NCBI GenBank assembly: GCA_021802555.1
Contig: JAJZRU010000013.1
Span: 1 to 64,000, forward strand
From: Pseudomonadota bacterium
Lineage (GTDB): Bacteria > Pseudomonadota > Gammaproteobacteria > Burkholderiales > Thiobacillaceae
Length of the DNA: 64,000 nucleotides
Direction of reading: 5' to 3'
Notes under the pieces: generated by a model
Told to the model about the DNA's origin: nothing
Seen by the model: the letters and a program-made list of their open reading frames with translations, nothing else
Database searches by the model: none
Shown here: positions 44,690 to 56,341 of the stretch, piece after piece
Numbering within the stretch: position 1 is the first letter of the stretch
Layout: every line of letters starts with the position of its first letter
Made by a program: the position numbers and the translations under genes

Positions 44690-47600
44690 AGACGGTGTTG
44701 CGTGCCCTGCTGCTGACGGCTCTGGCCTTCGCCCTGCTGGCGGGCGCCGGCGCCTGGCTCATCACCCAGCCGCAAGGGGCGCGCGTAGCCGCCCGCACCG
44801 TCACCCTCCTGAGCGGCGGGCGCTTTGCACTGGAAGGTGTGCAAGGCCGCCTGACGGGGCCACTCGACATCGGCCGCTTCACGCTGCGCACGGCCGACGC
44901 GACGATCGAGGCGCGCAGCGTGTGTCTCGACTGGCAGGCCGGTGCGCTGTGGCAGGGCCGGCTGCACATCCGCAGCCTGGACATTGCGCGCCTGGCCGTG
45001 TACAGCCGCCGACCCAGCGCCGCAAAGCCGCACCCGCCGACATCGCTCAGGCTGCCGCTGGAGCTCGAGGTGGATCGCCTCACGGTGGGCGCAATCGCGT
45101 TCGGTGCGCCGCCCACCGTGCTGCGCGATCTGGTGGCCCGCCTGGCCAGCCGCAACGGGCGCTATCGGCTGCAACTGGGGTACCTTGCCACGCCCTGGGC
45201 GACCGTGCGCGGCGACGCTGCCCTGGGCGACGCCCCACCTTTTGCGCTCGCTGCGCGCATGCGATTCCAGCGCACCGCGCCGCAGCGGCTGGAACTGGAC
45301 GCCACGCTGACCGGCTCGCTGCTCGATCCGCGACTGCAAGCGCGGGCCGTCGGCGCCGGCCTAAATCTGGAGTTGTCCGGGGTCTTCCGCCCCTACACGG
45401 CGCTGCCCATTGCCGCCCTCGACCTGCATAGCCGCGCTCTCAATCTGCGCGCCCTTGCCGCCCAGGGCCCGGCGACACGGCTGGACATCACGGCGGTCTT
45501 GGCGAGCAGCGGACCGCACACCCTGGCGGGCAACGTCAGCCTGCGCAACGATCTCCCCGGTACGTTCGACCGCGGGCGCCTGCCGCTCATCTCCGCCCGT
45601 GCTGGACTGGACGTTGAGCCGGGGCTAGTCCGGATCACCGCCTTGCGGGCCGACCTCGGCGCCGCCGGGCAGGCCACGGGCAGCGCTCGTTGGCAGGGCG
45701 GCCGTTACGGCCTGCACCTGAATGCGCCGGCGCTGAACCTGGCCGGGCTGGACAGCCGCTTTTTCCCCACCCGCTACGCCGTCGCGCTGGCCCTCGACGG
45801 CGCCGGCCGGCAGCAGCACCTGCAACTCTCGGCGCGGCAAGGCAAGGACCATCTGGACGCCAGCCTGGAGCGCCGCGCAGACCGCATCACCCTCACAGCG
45901 CTTGCGGCCCGGCTGCGCGGCGCCCGCCTGGACGCCACGGGCCACCTCACGCTGGCGGCGGCGCGCGGCTTCGCGCTCGACGCCCGGCTGGCGCATTTCG
46001 ACCCGGCCGCGTTCGGGCGCTTTCCGCGCGGCAGCCTGAACGCGACCTTGGCCGCGACGGGCCATTTAGCTCCCCGCCTGGTCATGGCTGCCAACCTGAG
46101 CCTGCCCGCGGGCCAGCTCGCCGGCAGGCCGGTCAGGGGCCAGGCGCAACTGAACATAGATTGGCCCCGAGTGCCCAAGGTGCATGCCGATCTCGACCTG
46201 GCCGGCAACCGCCTCGCGCTCGCCGGCGCCTGGGGCGGCCCGCGCGACCGGCTCGACTGGAATGTGGACGCACCCCGGCTGGATCGTCTGGGCTTCGGCC
46301 TGGCCGGCCGCCTGCGCAGTACCGGCTGGCTGGCGGGGACCTGGCCGCATCCCGAGGCGGCGTTCAGCGCCGAAGGCAGCGGCCTCAGCCTGCCCGGCCC
46401 GCTGCACGCCGCGGCCCTGCACATCGATGCCCGCCTCGCACGCGGCCTGAAGGGGGCGCTGCAAATCGACGCCCAGGGGCAAGGTCTACGCTATGGGCGT
46501 ATCAACATCCAAGTGGCGCACCTGGCCCTGGCCGGCACGCTCGCACGCCATCGTCTGAGCGTGCGGGCGCAGCTGCCGCAAGCCCAGCTGCAACTCGCCG
46601 CCGCGGGCGGCTGGGCAAAGAACGTCTGGACGGGCGAGATCACGGCCTTCGACGCCCAAGGCGAGCCCCCGCTCAACGCGCGCCTGCTGGCGCCCGCCCG
46701 GCTCGCCCTCGGGCCGCAGGAACAGCGCCTGCAGGATGCACGCCTAGCCCTCGCGGGCGGCGAGGCCGACCTTGCCTTGCTGCAGCACAGCGCCGCCGGC
46801 TTCATCAGCCGCGGCCGCCTGCTGCACTTTCCCGTCGCGCCCCTGCTCGCGCTGGCGCCGCAACCGCTGCCCTTCAGCTCCGACCTGGTGCTCGATGGCA
46901 GTTGGAATCTCGATTACACAGGCATATGGCGGGGCGAGCTGCGGTTGGCGCGCAGCCAGGGCGATATCGCCTGGCACAAGCCGCGGCTGGCGCTGGGCCT
47001 CAGCACGCTGGAGGTCAAACTTGCCGGCGCGGGCGAGCGGTTGCAAGGCGCGCTGGCGGCCGACAGCAGGAATTACGGCCGCCTGAATATCGATGGTTGG
47101 ATCTCGCAAACGCGCGGTGCATTCTGGCCGTTGCCGCCCTCCACTCTCCTGGCGATACGCGCGCGCGGCCAACTGCCCACGCTGGCGGCCCTGCGTCCCG
47201 CCCTGCCCATGGGCGCGCAGTTGAACGCGCAAGCCGGGTTCGACTTGCGCGCCGAGGGCAGCCTGGCCGCGCCGGAGTTGTCCGGACACCTGGACGTGCA
47301 CAACATCACGGCGAACTTCCCCGATCCGGGCGTGCGTGTGAAAGACGGCGTGCTCGATTTGATCCTCGCCCACAACCGCATCCAGGTCAGCCAGGGCTGG
47401 CTCGCCGGCGAGCAGGGCCGCGTGCTCGTAAGCGGCGGCGGCAACTGGCAGGCCGGCGGCGCCTTGCTCAATCTGGATTTTGCCGATTTCGCCCTGCTCA
47501 CGCGTCCCGACGTTCAGGCCCAGGTCAGCGGCGCGACGCGCCTGGAGCTGCACGAGGGCAAACTCACCGTCGCGGGCCGGCTCAAGGTGGTGCGCGCGCG

Positions 47601-48399
47601 CGTCGCCACCATCGCCGCGAGTCGTCCGCGCCTGTCGAAGGATGTGGTGGTGCTGGGCCGTCCGCGCCGGGCCGCCCGGCCCGCCGCGACCGTGCCGGTC
47701 AACCTCGATCTCGCCCTCGATCTGGGAGACGATTTTCTGGTCCAGGCCTATGGCCTCGATGCCCAGCTGCTGGGCAGGCTGGAGCTCAAGGGCAGCGGCC
47801 TGCCCGCCGCCAGCGGCACCATCCGGGTCGGGCGCGGCACTTATACCGCCTACGGCCAGCGCCTGGACATCACGCGCGGCCAATTGAGCTTCTTCGGCCC
47901 GCTGGACGACCCCGCGCTCGACATCCTCGCCGTGCGCAGGACAGGCCAGGTCACGGCCGGGGTCACGCTCACCGGCACGGCGCAGCAGCCCAGGGTCGGC
48001 CTCTACTCCGACCCCGCCATGCCCGACAGCGAAGCCCTCTCCTGGCTGCTGTTTGGCCAAAGCCTGAACAGCGTCAGCAATGGGCAGTTTTCCCTGCTGC
48101 AGACCGCGGCAGCGGCGCTTCTGTCCCAGAGCGGCGGCGCCGGCGCGCAAGCCACCCTGGCGCAGAAACTCGGGCTGTCCAACATAGACGTCCGCGGCAG
48201 CGGCGGCACCCTGGCCGGGACGGTGGTCAGCCTGGGCAAGCAGTTCTCGCGCAGCTTCCGCGTGCGCTACGAGCGCAGCCTGGACGGCCTCACCCAGTTC
48301 GTGCGGGCCTACTACACCCTGAGCCCGACCTTGAGCCTGCAGGCCCAGACCGGCAGCCAGTCGGGCGTGGACGTGCTCTACAGCCGCGAATTCGAGTGA
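44686..48399 (+). CDS. tamB: Translocation and assembly module protein TamB
   Basis: TamB is an inner-membrane-anchored, very long beta-taco protein spanning the periplasm to TamA. The 1237-residue product has an N-terminal signal anchor (VLRALLLTALAFALLAGAG), a long repetitive beta-rich region, and the C-terminal DUF490 domain (LELKGSGLPAASGTIRVGRG, ...YALRLDITRG-like segment, LSWLLFGQSLNSVS). The start is probably TTG at 44686, overlapping the tamA stop as TTGA, so translation is coupled. Confidence 0.93.
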   Translation: MKTVLRALLLTALAFALLAGAGAWLITQPQGARVAARTVTLLSGGRFALEGVQGRLTGPLDIGRFTLRTADATIEARSVCLDWQAGALWQGRLHIRSLDIARLAVYSRRPSAAKPHPPTSLRLPLELEVDRLTVGAIAFGAPPTVLRDLVARLASRNGRYRLQLGYLATPWATVRGDAALGDAPPFALAARMRFQRTAPQRLELDATLTGSLLDPRLQARAVGAGLNLELSGVFRPYTALPIAALDLHSRALNLRALAAQGPATRLDITAVLASSGPHTLAGNVSLRNDLPGTFDRGRLPLISARAGLDVEPGLVRITALRADLGAAGQATGSARWQGGRYGLHLNAPALNLAGLDSRFFPTRYAVALALDGAGRQQHLQLSARQGKDHLDASLERRADRITLTALAARLRGARLDATGHLTLAAARGFALDARLAHFDPAAFGRFPRGSLNATLAATGHLAPRLVMAANLSLPAGQLAGRPVRGQAQLNIDWPRVPKVHADLDLAGNRLALAGAWGGPRDRLDWNVDAPRLDRLGFGLAGRLRSTGWLAGTWPHPEAAFSAEGSGLSLPGPLHAAALHIDARLARGLKGALQIDAQGQGLRYGRINIQVAHLALAGTLARHRLSVRAQLPQAQLQLAAAGGWAKNVWTGEITAFDAQGEPPLNARLLAPARLALGPQEQRLQDARLALAGGEADLALLQHSAAGFISRGRLLHFPVAPLLALAPQPLPFSSDLVLDGSWNLDYTGIWRGELRLARSQGDIAWHKPRLALGLSTLEVKLAGAGERLQGALAADSRNYGRLNIDGWISQTRGAFWPLPPSTLLAIRARGQLPTLAALRPALPMGAQLNAQAGFDLRAEGSLAAPELSGHLDVHNITANFPDPGVRVKDGVLDLILAHNRIQVSQGWLAGEQGRVLVSGGGNWQAGGALLNLDFADFALLTRPDVQAQVSGATRLELHEGKLTVAGRLKVVRARVATIAASRPRLSKDVVVLGRPRRAARPAATVPVNLDLALDLGDDFLVQAYGLDAQLLGRLELKGSGLPAASGTIRVGRGTYTAYGQRLDITRGQLSFFGPLDDPALDILAVRRTGQVTAGVTLTGTAQQPRVGLYSDPAMPDSEALSWLLFGQSLNSVSNGQFSLLQTAAAALLSQSGGAGAQATLAQKLGLSNIDVRGSGGTLAGTVVSLGKQFSRSFRVRYERSLDGLTQFVRAYYTLSPTLSLQAQTGSQSGVDVLYSREFE

Positions 48400-48540
48400 A
48401 GCGCGACACCGCGGCCCGGCGTGGTAAAACAACGGAATAAAACCGCGCCCGCCTCAGTCCTTACCCTCGTAGTGTGTGTAAACTACGCCCCGCCCCCGAT
48501 GGGGGAGACGCATCCATCTACTCTACGAGGAGACTTAAGC

Positions 48541-48972
48541 ATGATGTCCATCAAATCCGCCCTTCTGACCCTGGGCATGACCGCCACGCTGCTGGGAGGC
48601 CCGCTGCTGGCAGACGCTGCCCAGGCGGCCGAGCACAAGGTGGTGTTCCAGGTCAGCGACAACGACCCGGGCAAATGGAATCTCACCTTGAACAATGCTT
48701 TCAACGTGCAGAAGGTGTTGGGCAAGAACGACACCGAAATCGAGATCGTCGCCTATGGCCCCGGCATCAACATGCTCAAGATGGACTCCATCGTGGGCAA
48801 CCGCATCGACCAGGCGGAAAAGGCCGGCGTGAAGATCGTCGCCTGCGAGAACACCATGCACGCGCAGAAGCTCACCAAGGCCGACATGCTGCCGAGCATC
48901 GGCTACGTGCCGGGCGGCGTGGTCGAAATCATGAAGCGCGAAGGCGAAGGCTGGGCCTACATCCGCCCCTGA
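48541..48972 (+). CDS. DsrE/DsrF-like family protein, exported
   Basis: The 143-residue protein has a signal peptide (MMSIKSALLTLGMTATLLGG to about AQAAE) and a DsrE-like fold with KVVFQVSDNDPGKWNLTLNN and a single conserved cysteine in KIVACENTMHAQKL. Relatives occur near sulfur-oxidation genes and may carry persulfide, but soluble exported forms are uncharacterised. GAGGAG precedes the ATG. The leader contains a CCCCCGATGGGGG hairpin near 48493-48505. It overlaps convergent yjgA by 16 bases. Confidence 0.85.
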   Translation: MMSIKSALLTLGMTATLLGGPLLADAAQAAEHKVVFQVSDNDPGKWNLTLNNAFNVQKVLGKNDTEIEIVAYGPGINMLKMDSIVGNRIDQAEKAGVKIVACENTMHAQKLTKADMLPSIGYVPGGVVEIMKREGEGWAYIRP

Positions 48973-49490
48973 GCATCCCCCGCGCCTTCAAGGCCCTCGA
49001 TGGCCGCGCGCAGCATGCGGAACAATTCGCGTGAAGCGCGCGGCGGCTTGTCCAGAACCGCCTCTTGACGCGCGCTGCGCACGAGCTGGCGCAGGCGCGT
49101 CGAATCGAGGCCGGGCACATCCCGCAGCAATTCCGTCGCCGCATCATCGTCCGCCAGCAGGCGCTCGCGCCAGCGTTCCGCCCGGTGCAGGCGCGCCGTG
49201 GCCTGCGCGTTCTGCCCGTGAAGGGCTTCGAGCTGCACCCGTATGGGCTCGGCGTCCAGGCCGCGCATGAGGCGGCCGATGAACTGCATTTGCCGGCGTC
49301 TGGCTTCGTGCTTGGTGAAACGCCGGCAGTCGGCCACCGCCGCGCGCAAGTCCTCCGGCAGAGCGAGCTGTTCGAACTGGCTTTGCGGCAGCTTCACCAG
49401 GGCCTCGCCCAATTCCTGCAAATCCTCCATCTGGCGCTTGCGCCAGGTCTTGCTGACGGGTGCTGCCAGCGGCGCCTCGGGTTCGTTCAT
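48957..49490 (-). CDS. yjgA: Ribosome-associated protein YjgA/DarP (DUF615)
   Basis: This 177-residue protein belongs to DUF615, small alpha-helical factors that bind late 50S ribosomal intermediates (YjgA, also called DarP). Typical segments are KTWRKRQMEDLQELGEALVK, RRQMQFIGRLMRGLDAEPIR and LRQLVRSARQEAVLDKPPRA. It is divergent from pmbA, a conserved neighbourhood in Proteobacteria. Confidence 0.93.
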   Translation of the reverse strand: MNEPEAPLAAPVSKTWRKRQMEDLQELGEALVKLPQSQFEQLALPEDLRAAVADCRRFTKHEARRRQMQFIGRLMRGLDAEPIRVQLEALHGQNAQATARLHRAERWRERLLADDDAATELLRDVPGLDSTRLRQLVRSARQEAVLDKPPRASRELFRMLRAAIEGLEGAGDAQGRM

Positions 49491-49521
49491 GTAAGGTTAT
49501 GCGCGGCCAGGCCGCGGCGGG

Positions 49522-49537
49522 TAAAATCGTGATTTTA
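49522..49537. promoter_or_regulatory. Palindromic double -10 element between yjgA and pmbA
   Basis: TAAAATC-GT-GATTTTA places a TAAAAT -10 hexamer on each strand within 16 bases in the 66-base gap between the divergent genes. This suggests overlapping face-to-face promoters. No strong -35 hexamers are seen. Confidence 0.4.
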
Positions 49538-49556
49538 TCGCCCAAACCCACCCGTC

Positions 49557-50894
49557 ATGCCCAACCCTTTCAGCTACACCCGTGAACAACTGGCCGACCT
49601 CGCCCGCCAGGCCCTGGAATACGCGCGCGATTTCGGCGCCAGCGGCGCCGACACGGAAATCTCCGAGGCGCAGGGGCAAACCGTCACGGTGCGCAAGGGC
49701 GCGATCGAAACCATCGAGTACAACCGCGACAAGGGCATGGGCGTGACCGTGTACCTGGGCCGGCGCAAAGGCCACGCCAGCACCTCCGACCTCACGCCCG
49801 CGGCGATCAAGGCCACGGTGGAGAAGGCCGCCACCATCGCCCGCTACACCGCGGAAGACGAGGCGGCGGGCCTGCCCGACGCCGCCTGGCTGGCGCAGGA
49901 GCAGCCCGACCTCGATCTCTACCACTCCTGGGACATCGGCGTGGACGAAGCCGCCGAGCGCGCACGCGCCTGCGAAGCGGCTGCGCTGGCGGTAGACAAG
50001 CGCATCGAGAATTCCGAGGGCGCCAGCCTGTCCACCCACAGCTCGCACTTCGTCTATGCCAATACGCTCGGCTTTGTGGGCGGCTACGCCAGCTCGCGCC
50101 ACAGCCTGTCGGTGGCCGTGATCGGCGCCGAAAAAGGCCTCATGCAGCGCGACTACTGGTACACCACGGCGCGCCGTGCCGACGAACTGGACGCGGCGGA
50201 AAAGGTCGGCCGCATCGCCGGCGAGCGCACCGTGCGGCGCCTGGGCGGGCGCAAGCTGACCACGCGCCAGTGTCCCGTGGTCTTCGAGGCGCCCATCGCC
50301 GGCGGCCTCATCGGCAGCTTCGTCGGCGCCGTGTCGGGCAGCAATCTTTACCGCCGCTCGTCCTTTCTGCTCGACAGCCTGGGCAAGGAAATCTTCGCCC
50401 CCCACGTTCAGTTGCGCGAAGACCCCTTCATCCCGCGCGGCATGGGCAGCAGCCCCTTCGACAGCGAAGGCGTGCACGTGGCGGCGCGCGACGTGGTGAA
50501 GGACGGCGTGGTGCAGGGCTATTTCCTGTCCACCTATTCCGCGCGCAAGCTGGGCATGCCCAGCACCGGCAATGCCGGCGGCAGCCACAACCTGCTGCTG
50601 CAGTCCGGCGACAAGGATCTCTCCGGCCTGCTCAAGGAAATGGGCAGCGGCCTCCTGGTGACCGAACTGCTGGGCCACGGCGCCAACATGGTGACGGGCG
50701 ACTATTCGCGCGGCGCGGCCGGCTACTGGGTGGAAGGCGGCGAAATCCTATATCCGGTGGAGGAAATCACCATCGCCGGCAACCTCAAGGACATGTTCAG
50801 GAACATCGCCGCCATCGGCACGGATGTGGACCGCCGCGGCTCGCGCCAGACCGGCTCCGTGCTCGTCAGCCGCATGACCGTGGCGGGCAACTGA
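49557..50894 (+). CDS. pmbA: Metalloprotease accessory subunit PmbA/TldE
   Basis: PmbA (TldE) pairs with TldD in a protease that processes unfolded peptides such as microcin B17 precursors and CcdA. The 445-residue protein has the family features EISEAQGQTVTVRKGAIETI near the N-terminus and the C-terminal GAAGYWVEGGEILYPVEEIT. TldE lacks the zinc motif of TldD, and none is seen here. tldD is not in the window. Confidence 0.95.
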   Translation: MPNPFSYTREQLADLARQALEYARDFGASGADTEISEAQGQTVTVRKGAIETIEYNRDKGMGVTVYLGRRKGHASTSDLTPAAIKATVEKAATIARYTAEDEAAGLPDAAWLAQEQPDLDLYHSWDIGVDEAAERARACEAAALAVDKRIENSEGASLSTHSSHFVYANTLGFVGGYASSRHSLSVAVIGAEKGLMQRDYWYTTARRADELDAAEKVGRIAGERTVRRLGGRKLTTRQCPVVFEAPIAGGLIGSFVGAVSGSNLYRRSSFLLDSLGKEIFAPHVQLREDPFIPRGMGSSPFDSEGVHVAARDVVKDGVVQGYFLSTYSARKLGMPSTGNAGGSHNLLLQSGDKDLSGLLKEMGSGLLVTELLGHGANMVTGDYSRGAAGYWVEGGEILYPVEEITIAGNLKDMFRNIAAIGTDVDRRGSRQTGSVLVSRMTVAGN

Positions 50895-50911
50895 GCGCGC
50901 GCTGACATACC

Positions 50912-52519
<1,608 letters not shown>

Positions 52520-52546
<27 letters not shown>

Positions 52547-52679
52547 GCCGAGACGCGCACCCGGGCGCCGAGTGCGCGAAGCGAACCGTAGCCATAGCCG
52601 TAGCTATGGCGAGGATGAGCGACAAAGCAATCGGCGATGCGGGGCGTGTCGAACATAGCGAAATTTATGGGTCGGCGTA
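52520..52679. mobile_element. MITE-like element inserted at the 5' end of prfC
   Basis: A 160-bp segment has 19-bp terminal inverted repeats, TACGCCGACCCATAAGTTT (52520-52538) and AAATTTATGGGTCGGCGTA (52661-52679), with one mismatch. Flanking CTAG (52516-52519) and CCAG (52680-52683) could be a mutated 4-bp target duplication. An internal hairpin CCATAGC-CGTA-GCTATGG is at 52592-52609. It encodes no transposase. Deleting it restores a normal RF3 start, ATGTCCCTGGCCCGCGAA, on the minus strand. Confidence 0.8.
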
Positions 52680-52689
52680 CCAGGGACAT
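52543..52689 (-). CDS. Leader peptide created by the insertion, starting at the original prfC ATG
   Basis: From the old prfC start (ATG 52689, preceded by AGAGGA at 7 bases) the frame reads MSLVRRPINFAMFDTPRIAD and continues to 48 residues, mostly from the inserted element (including SYGYGYG). It ends in a TGA that overlaps the new prfC ATG as ATGA. The ribosome binding site is that of the original gene. The peptide itself probably has no function. Its translation may deliver ribosomes to prfC. Confidence 0.55.
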
Positions 52690-52799
52690 GGGGGATTCCT
52701 CTACTGCATGATGGCGGAACAGGGCGCAGCCAGCGCCGGGGCGCCCTGACGGCAAACGCGGAGGCCGAAACCAGGATTTTACGCCCTTGCGCCCCCAAG

Positions 52800-52820
52800 G
52801 ACGCGCATATAATGCGCGTC
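52800..52820 (+). promoter_or_regulatory. Palindrome around a consensus -10 upstream of pyrD
   Basis: GACGCGCA-TATAA-TGCGCGTC is a perfect 8-bp inverted repeat centred on TATAAT (52808-52813), 51 bases before the pyrD start. A weak -35 (TTGCGC, 15-base spacing) lies upstream. The symmetry suggests an operator, but the regulator is unknown. Confidence 0.5.
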
Positions 52821-52870
52821 TGCGGCCCGCGGACCCCGCTCAGGCCACAACGATATCCAACGAACCCGCC

Positions 52871-53947
52871 ATGCTGTATGCCCTGTTGCGCCCCGCGTTG
52901 TTCGCCCTCGACGGCGAAGACGCTCACCGCCTGAGTCTTGCGGCGCTGGATCGCGCCCACGCCCTGGGCCTGCTGCGCCTGGCGTGTCCCGCGCCGCCGG
53001 ACGCGCCGGTGGAAGTCATGGGCCTGCGCTTCCCCAATGCCGTGGGCCTGGCGGCGGGCCTGGACAAGAACGGCGAGCACATCGACGCACTGGGGGCGCT
53101 GGGCTTCGGCTTTCTTGAAATCGGCACCGTAACGCCGCGGCCGCAGCCCGGCAATGCGCGCCCGCGCCTGTTCCGCCTGCCCGCCGCCCAAGCCCTCATC
53201 AACCGCATGGGTTTCAACAATGCCGGCGTGGCCGCCCTGGTGGCCAACGTGCGCGCCAGCCGCCATCGCGGCATCCTGGGCATCAACATCGGCAAGAATT
53301 TCGACACCCCCCTGGCGCGCGCGGCGGAGGATTATCTGGCCTGCCTGGAGGCCGTGTATCCTTATGCCCGTTACGTCACGGTCAACATCTCCTCGCCCAA
53401 TACCCAGGGTCTGCGCGACCTGCAGCAAGAGGATGCACTGGATCATCTGCTGGCGGCCCTCAAGGCACGCCAGCGGGAACTGACCCAGCGCCATGGCAAG
53501 ACCGTGCCCCTGGCCGTGAAAATCGCACCCGATTTGCAGGAGGAGGACATCGCCGCCATCGCCGATCTCTTGCGCCGCCACCGCATCGAGGGCGTGATCG
53601 CCACCAACACGACGCTGGCGCGCGAGGGGGTGCAGGGCTTGCCCCATTCCGAGGAAACCGGCGGCCTCTCCGGCGCGCCGCTGCGCGCGCGCGCCACCGC
53701 GGTGGTGCAAAGCCTGGCGCAAAAACTCCAGGGCGAGATTCCCGTCATCGGCGTGGGCGGCATCTGCCATGGGGACGACGCGCGGGAGAAAATCGCCGCC
53801 GGCGCCCGCCTGGTGCAGCTCTACACGGGGCTCATCTACCGCGGCCCGGCCCTGGTGGCGGAATGCGTGCGCGCCCTCGCGCCATCGGCGGCACAAAGTG
53901 AACAGGCTACAATAAGCCCTCCCGATCCGGGCAAGCAGAAGCGATGA
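52871..53947 (+). CDS. pyrD: Dihydroorotate dehydrogenase (quinone), class 2
   Basis: PyrD oxidises dihydroorotate to orotate with quinone as acceptor, the fourth step of pyrimidine synthesis, at the inner membrane. The 358-residue protein has the class 2 N-terminal membrane-association helices ([20 protein letters not shown]), the FMN/substrate segments [18 protein letters not shown] and NRMGFNNAG, and [15 protein letters not shown] with the catalytic serine. The stop overlaps the kup start. Confidence 0.96.
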   Translation: MLYALLRPALFALDGEDAHRLSLAALDRAHALGLLRLACPAPPDAPVEVMGLRFPNAVGLAAGLDKNGEHIDALGALGFGFLEIGTVTPRPQPGNARPRLFRLPAAQALINRMGFNNAGVAALVANVRASRHRGILGINIGKNFDTPLARAAEDYLACLEAVYPYARYVTVNISSPNTQGLRDLQQEDALDHLLAALKARQRELTQRHGKTVPLAVKIAPDLQEEDIAAIADLLRRHRIEGVIATNTTLAREGVQGLPHSEETGGLSGAPLRARATAVVQSLAQKLQGEIPVIGVGGICHGDDAREKIAAGARLVQLYTGLIYRGPALVAECVRALAPSAAQSEQATISPPDPGKQKR

Positions 53948-55845
53948 CAATGAATCCGGCGCCGGCTTTGGACGATCAAGCGCGCAAACGCAGCCTGGCC
54001 GCCATGGCAGTGGGCGCGCTCGGCGTCGTGTACGGCGACATCGGCACCAGCCCGCTTTACACCGTGCAGGAAATCTTCGCCGGCACCCATCCCCTGCCGG
54101 TCACGGCGGACAACATCCTGGGCACCCTGTCGCTCATCTTCTGGGCGCTGACCATCGTCGTCTCGCTCAAGTACGTGGTCTTCATCATGCAGGCCGACAA
54201 CAAGGGCGAAGGCGGCATCATGGCCCTGATGGCCCTGGTGCAGCAGGCGACGCGCACGCGGCCGCGGCTCAACTGGCTGCTGCTCACCCTGGGCCTGTTC
54301 GGCGCCGGGCTGTTCTACGGCGACGGCATGATCACGCCGGCGATTTCCGTGCTCTCCGCCGTGGAAGGCCTGTCCGCCGCGGATTCCGGCCTGAGCCCCC
54401 TGGTGGAGCCGCTGTCCATCATCATCCTGTCGCTGCTGTTCTTCATGCAGCGCAAGGGCACCCACAGCGTGGGGCGGCTGTTCGGCCCCGTCATGGCGTT
54501 CTGGTTCGTTGTCATCGCCCTGCTCGGCCTGTGGCACGTCGTCCATGCGCCGCAGGTGTTGCTGGCGCTCAACCCCATGTACGGGCTGCGCTTCTTCCTC
54601 GAACACGGCATCCTCGGCTTCATCATCCTCGGCACGGTGGTGCTGGCGGTGACGGGGGCCGAGGCGATCTATTCCGACATGGGACATTTCGGCAAGCAGC
54701 CCATCCGCCTGGGCTGGTTCGCCTGGGTCATGCCTGCCCTGGTGCTGAGCTATTTCGGCCAGGGGGCCCTGCTGATCCTGAATCCGCAGGCCATCAGCAA
54801 TCCCTTCTTCCTGCAGGCTCCGGCCTGGGGCATCCTGCCGCTGACCCTGCTCGCCACCATCGCCACCGTCATCGCCTCTCAGGCCGTCATCACCGGCGCC
54901 TATTCGCTCACCCGCGAAGCCATCCAGCTGGGCTACCTGCCGCGCCTGAACATCCTCCACACTTCGGTGCAGCAGATCGGCCAGATCTATATTCCGGCGG
55001 TCAACGCCGCCCTTTATGTGGGCGTGATCCTGCTGGTGCTGGGCTTCGGCTCCTCCAGCGGCCTAGCCGCGGCCTACGGCACGGCGGTGACCGGCACCAT
55101 GCTCATCAGCACCATCCTCGGCTTCGTCGTGGTGCGCTATCTCTGGCGCTGGAACCCCTATCTCACCTACGGCGGGCTGGCGGTCTTCCTCATCGTCGAC
55201 CTGGCCTTCTTCAGCGCCAACCTGCTGAAGATCCCCCACGGCGGCTGGTTCCCGCTGCTCATCGGCCTCGCGCTCTTCGTCATGCTCTCCACCTGGAAGC
55301 GCGGCCGCGCCCTGGTGCGCGACCGCCTGCAGCACCAGTCCATCGCGCTGGAACCCTTCCTCGCCAACCTGAACGAATATCCGCCCACGCGCGTGCCCGG
55401 CACGGCGGTGTTCCTCAGCTCGCACAACGACGTCGCCCCCCCCGCCCTGTTGCACAACCTGGCCCACAACAAGGTGCTGCACGAGCGCGTGGTCTTCCTC
55501 ACCTCGCGCACCGAGGACGTGCCTTTCGTGGCGACCAAGGAGCGCTACGAGGTCAAGGATCTGGGACACAACTTCCTGCAGCTCACGCTGCACTACGGCT
55601 TCAAGGACGAGCCTGACATTCCCGCCGCGCTGGCGGAATGCGACCACTGCGGCGAGCCCTTCAACCTGCTGGAGACATCCTTCTTCCTCAGCCGCGAGAC
55701 GCTCATTGCCACCAAACTGCCGGGCATGGCGCTGTGGCGCGAAAAGGTTTTCGTTTCCATGGCACGCAACGCCCAGCACACCATGAACTTCTTCAAGATC
55801 CCGCCCAACCGCGTCATCGAGCTGGGGACCCAGGTCGAACTCTGA
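53944..55845 (+). CDS. kup: Low-affinity potassium transporter Kup
   Basis: Kup is a 12-helix potassium-proton symporter. The 633-residue protein shows the family motifs [33 protein letters not shown] and [20 protein letters not shown], and a long soluble C-terminal domain after about residue 440. The first ATG overlaps the pyrD stop. A second ATG two codons later is equally possible. Together with the kdp operon at the window's end, the organism has both low- and high-affinity potassium uptake. Confidence 0.96.
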   Translation: MTMNPAPALDDQARKRSLAAMAVGALGVVYGDIGTSPLYTVQEIFAGTHPLPVTADNILGTLSLIFWALTIVVSLKYVVFIMQADNKGEGGIMALMALVQQATRTRPRLNWLLLTLGLFGAGLFYGDGMITPAISVLSAVEGLSAADSGLSPLVEPLSIIILSLLFFMQRKGTHSVGRLFGPVMAFWFVVIALLGLWHVVHAPQVLLALNPMYGLRFFLEHGILGFIILGTVVLAVTGAEAIYSDMGHFGKQPIRLGWFAWVMPALVLSYFGQGALLILNPQAISNPFFLQAPAWGILPLTLLATIATVIASQAVITGAYSLTREAIQLGYLPRLNILHTSVQQIGQIYIPAVNAALYVGVILLVLGFGSSSGLAAAYGTAVTGTMLISTILGFVVVRYLWRWNPYLTYGGLAVFLIVDLAFFSANLLKIPHGGWFPLLIGLALFVMLSTWKRGRALVRDRLQHQSIALEPFLANLNEYPPTRVPGTAVFLSSHNDVAPPALLHNLAHNKVLHERVVFLTSRTEDVPFVATKERYEVKDLGHNFLQLTLHYGFKDEPDIPAALAECDHCGEPFNLLETSFFLSRETLIATKLPGMALWREKVFVSMARNAQHTMNFFKIPPNRVIELGTQVEL

Positions 55846-56341
55846 GGCAACTGAAAAACCTCCAGGACATCCAAGGGCGGCAATTCAAGTGGGGAGGAAT
55901 CGTCCAGCGCGGTTGCACACGGACGGCAGATCGGCCAGAGCCGTTCTTGGGTTATCTAAAGCGCAACGTCAGCAACATGCGGATAGCCACCGTCGCGATG
56001 TTGGGCTCGATGAATGGCGGCCTCCTGCTTCGGCAAAGTAAATCTGCAACTTCGCAGTAGAGTTGCCGTACGTTCGGGTTTGGCCGCACGCTTCAGTACC
56101 GGCCTTTATTTTGAGTGAGACAATGGCGCCCTGGAAACAGGACTGTCCCCCTAAGCCCTGTGATCATGCAGGTTTCATGGCGTCGGATACAATTGATTCC
56201 GGTAAGGCTTTGCCAGGGGTCGGTCGCATGCAAAAAATATTAATCAGACTGCGAGACCGAGTTGGGTTCGATAGCTTACTGTGAGCGGTGATCCGACACC
56301 AATATTAGTTCGTACAACGTCTCGGGGCTGCAAATTGGCCG
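55846..56341. other. Non-coding stretch between kup and the defence-gene remnants
   Basis: No convincing gene in about 500 bases. Short open frames here lack recognisable sequence and ribosome binding sites. Base composition falls below that of the core genes, which marks the start of the foreign segment reaching to about 58.6 kb. Confidence 0.6.

Noticed and set aside
56063-56284. A 73-codon open frame between kup and the helicase fragment
   Set aside because: No ribosome binding site, no recognisable sequence, and composition like the surrounding non-coding DNA.
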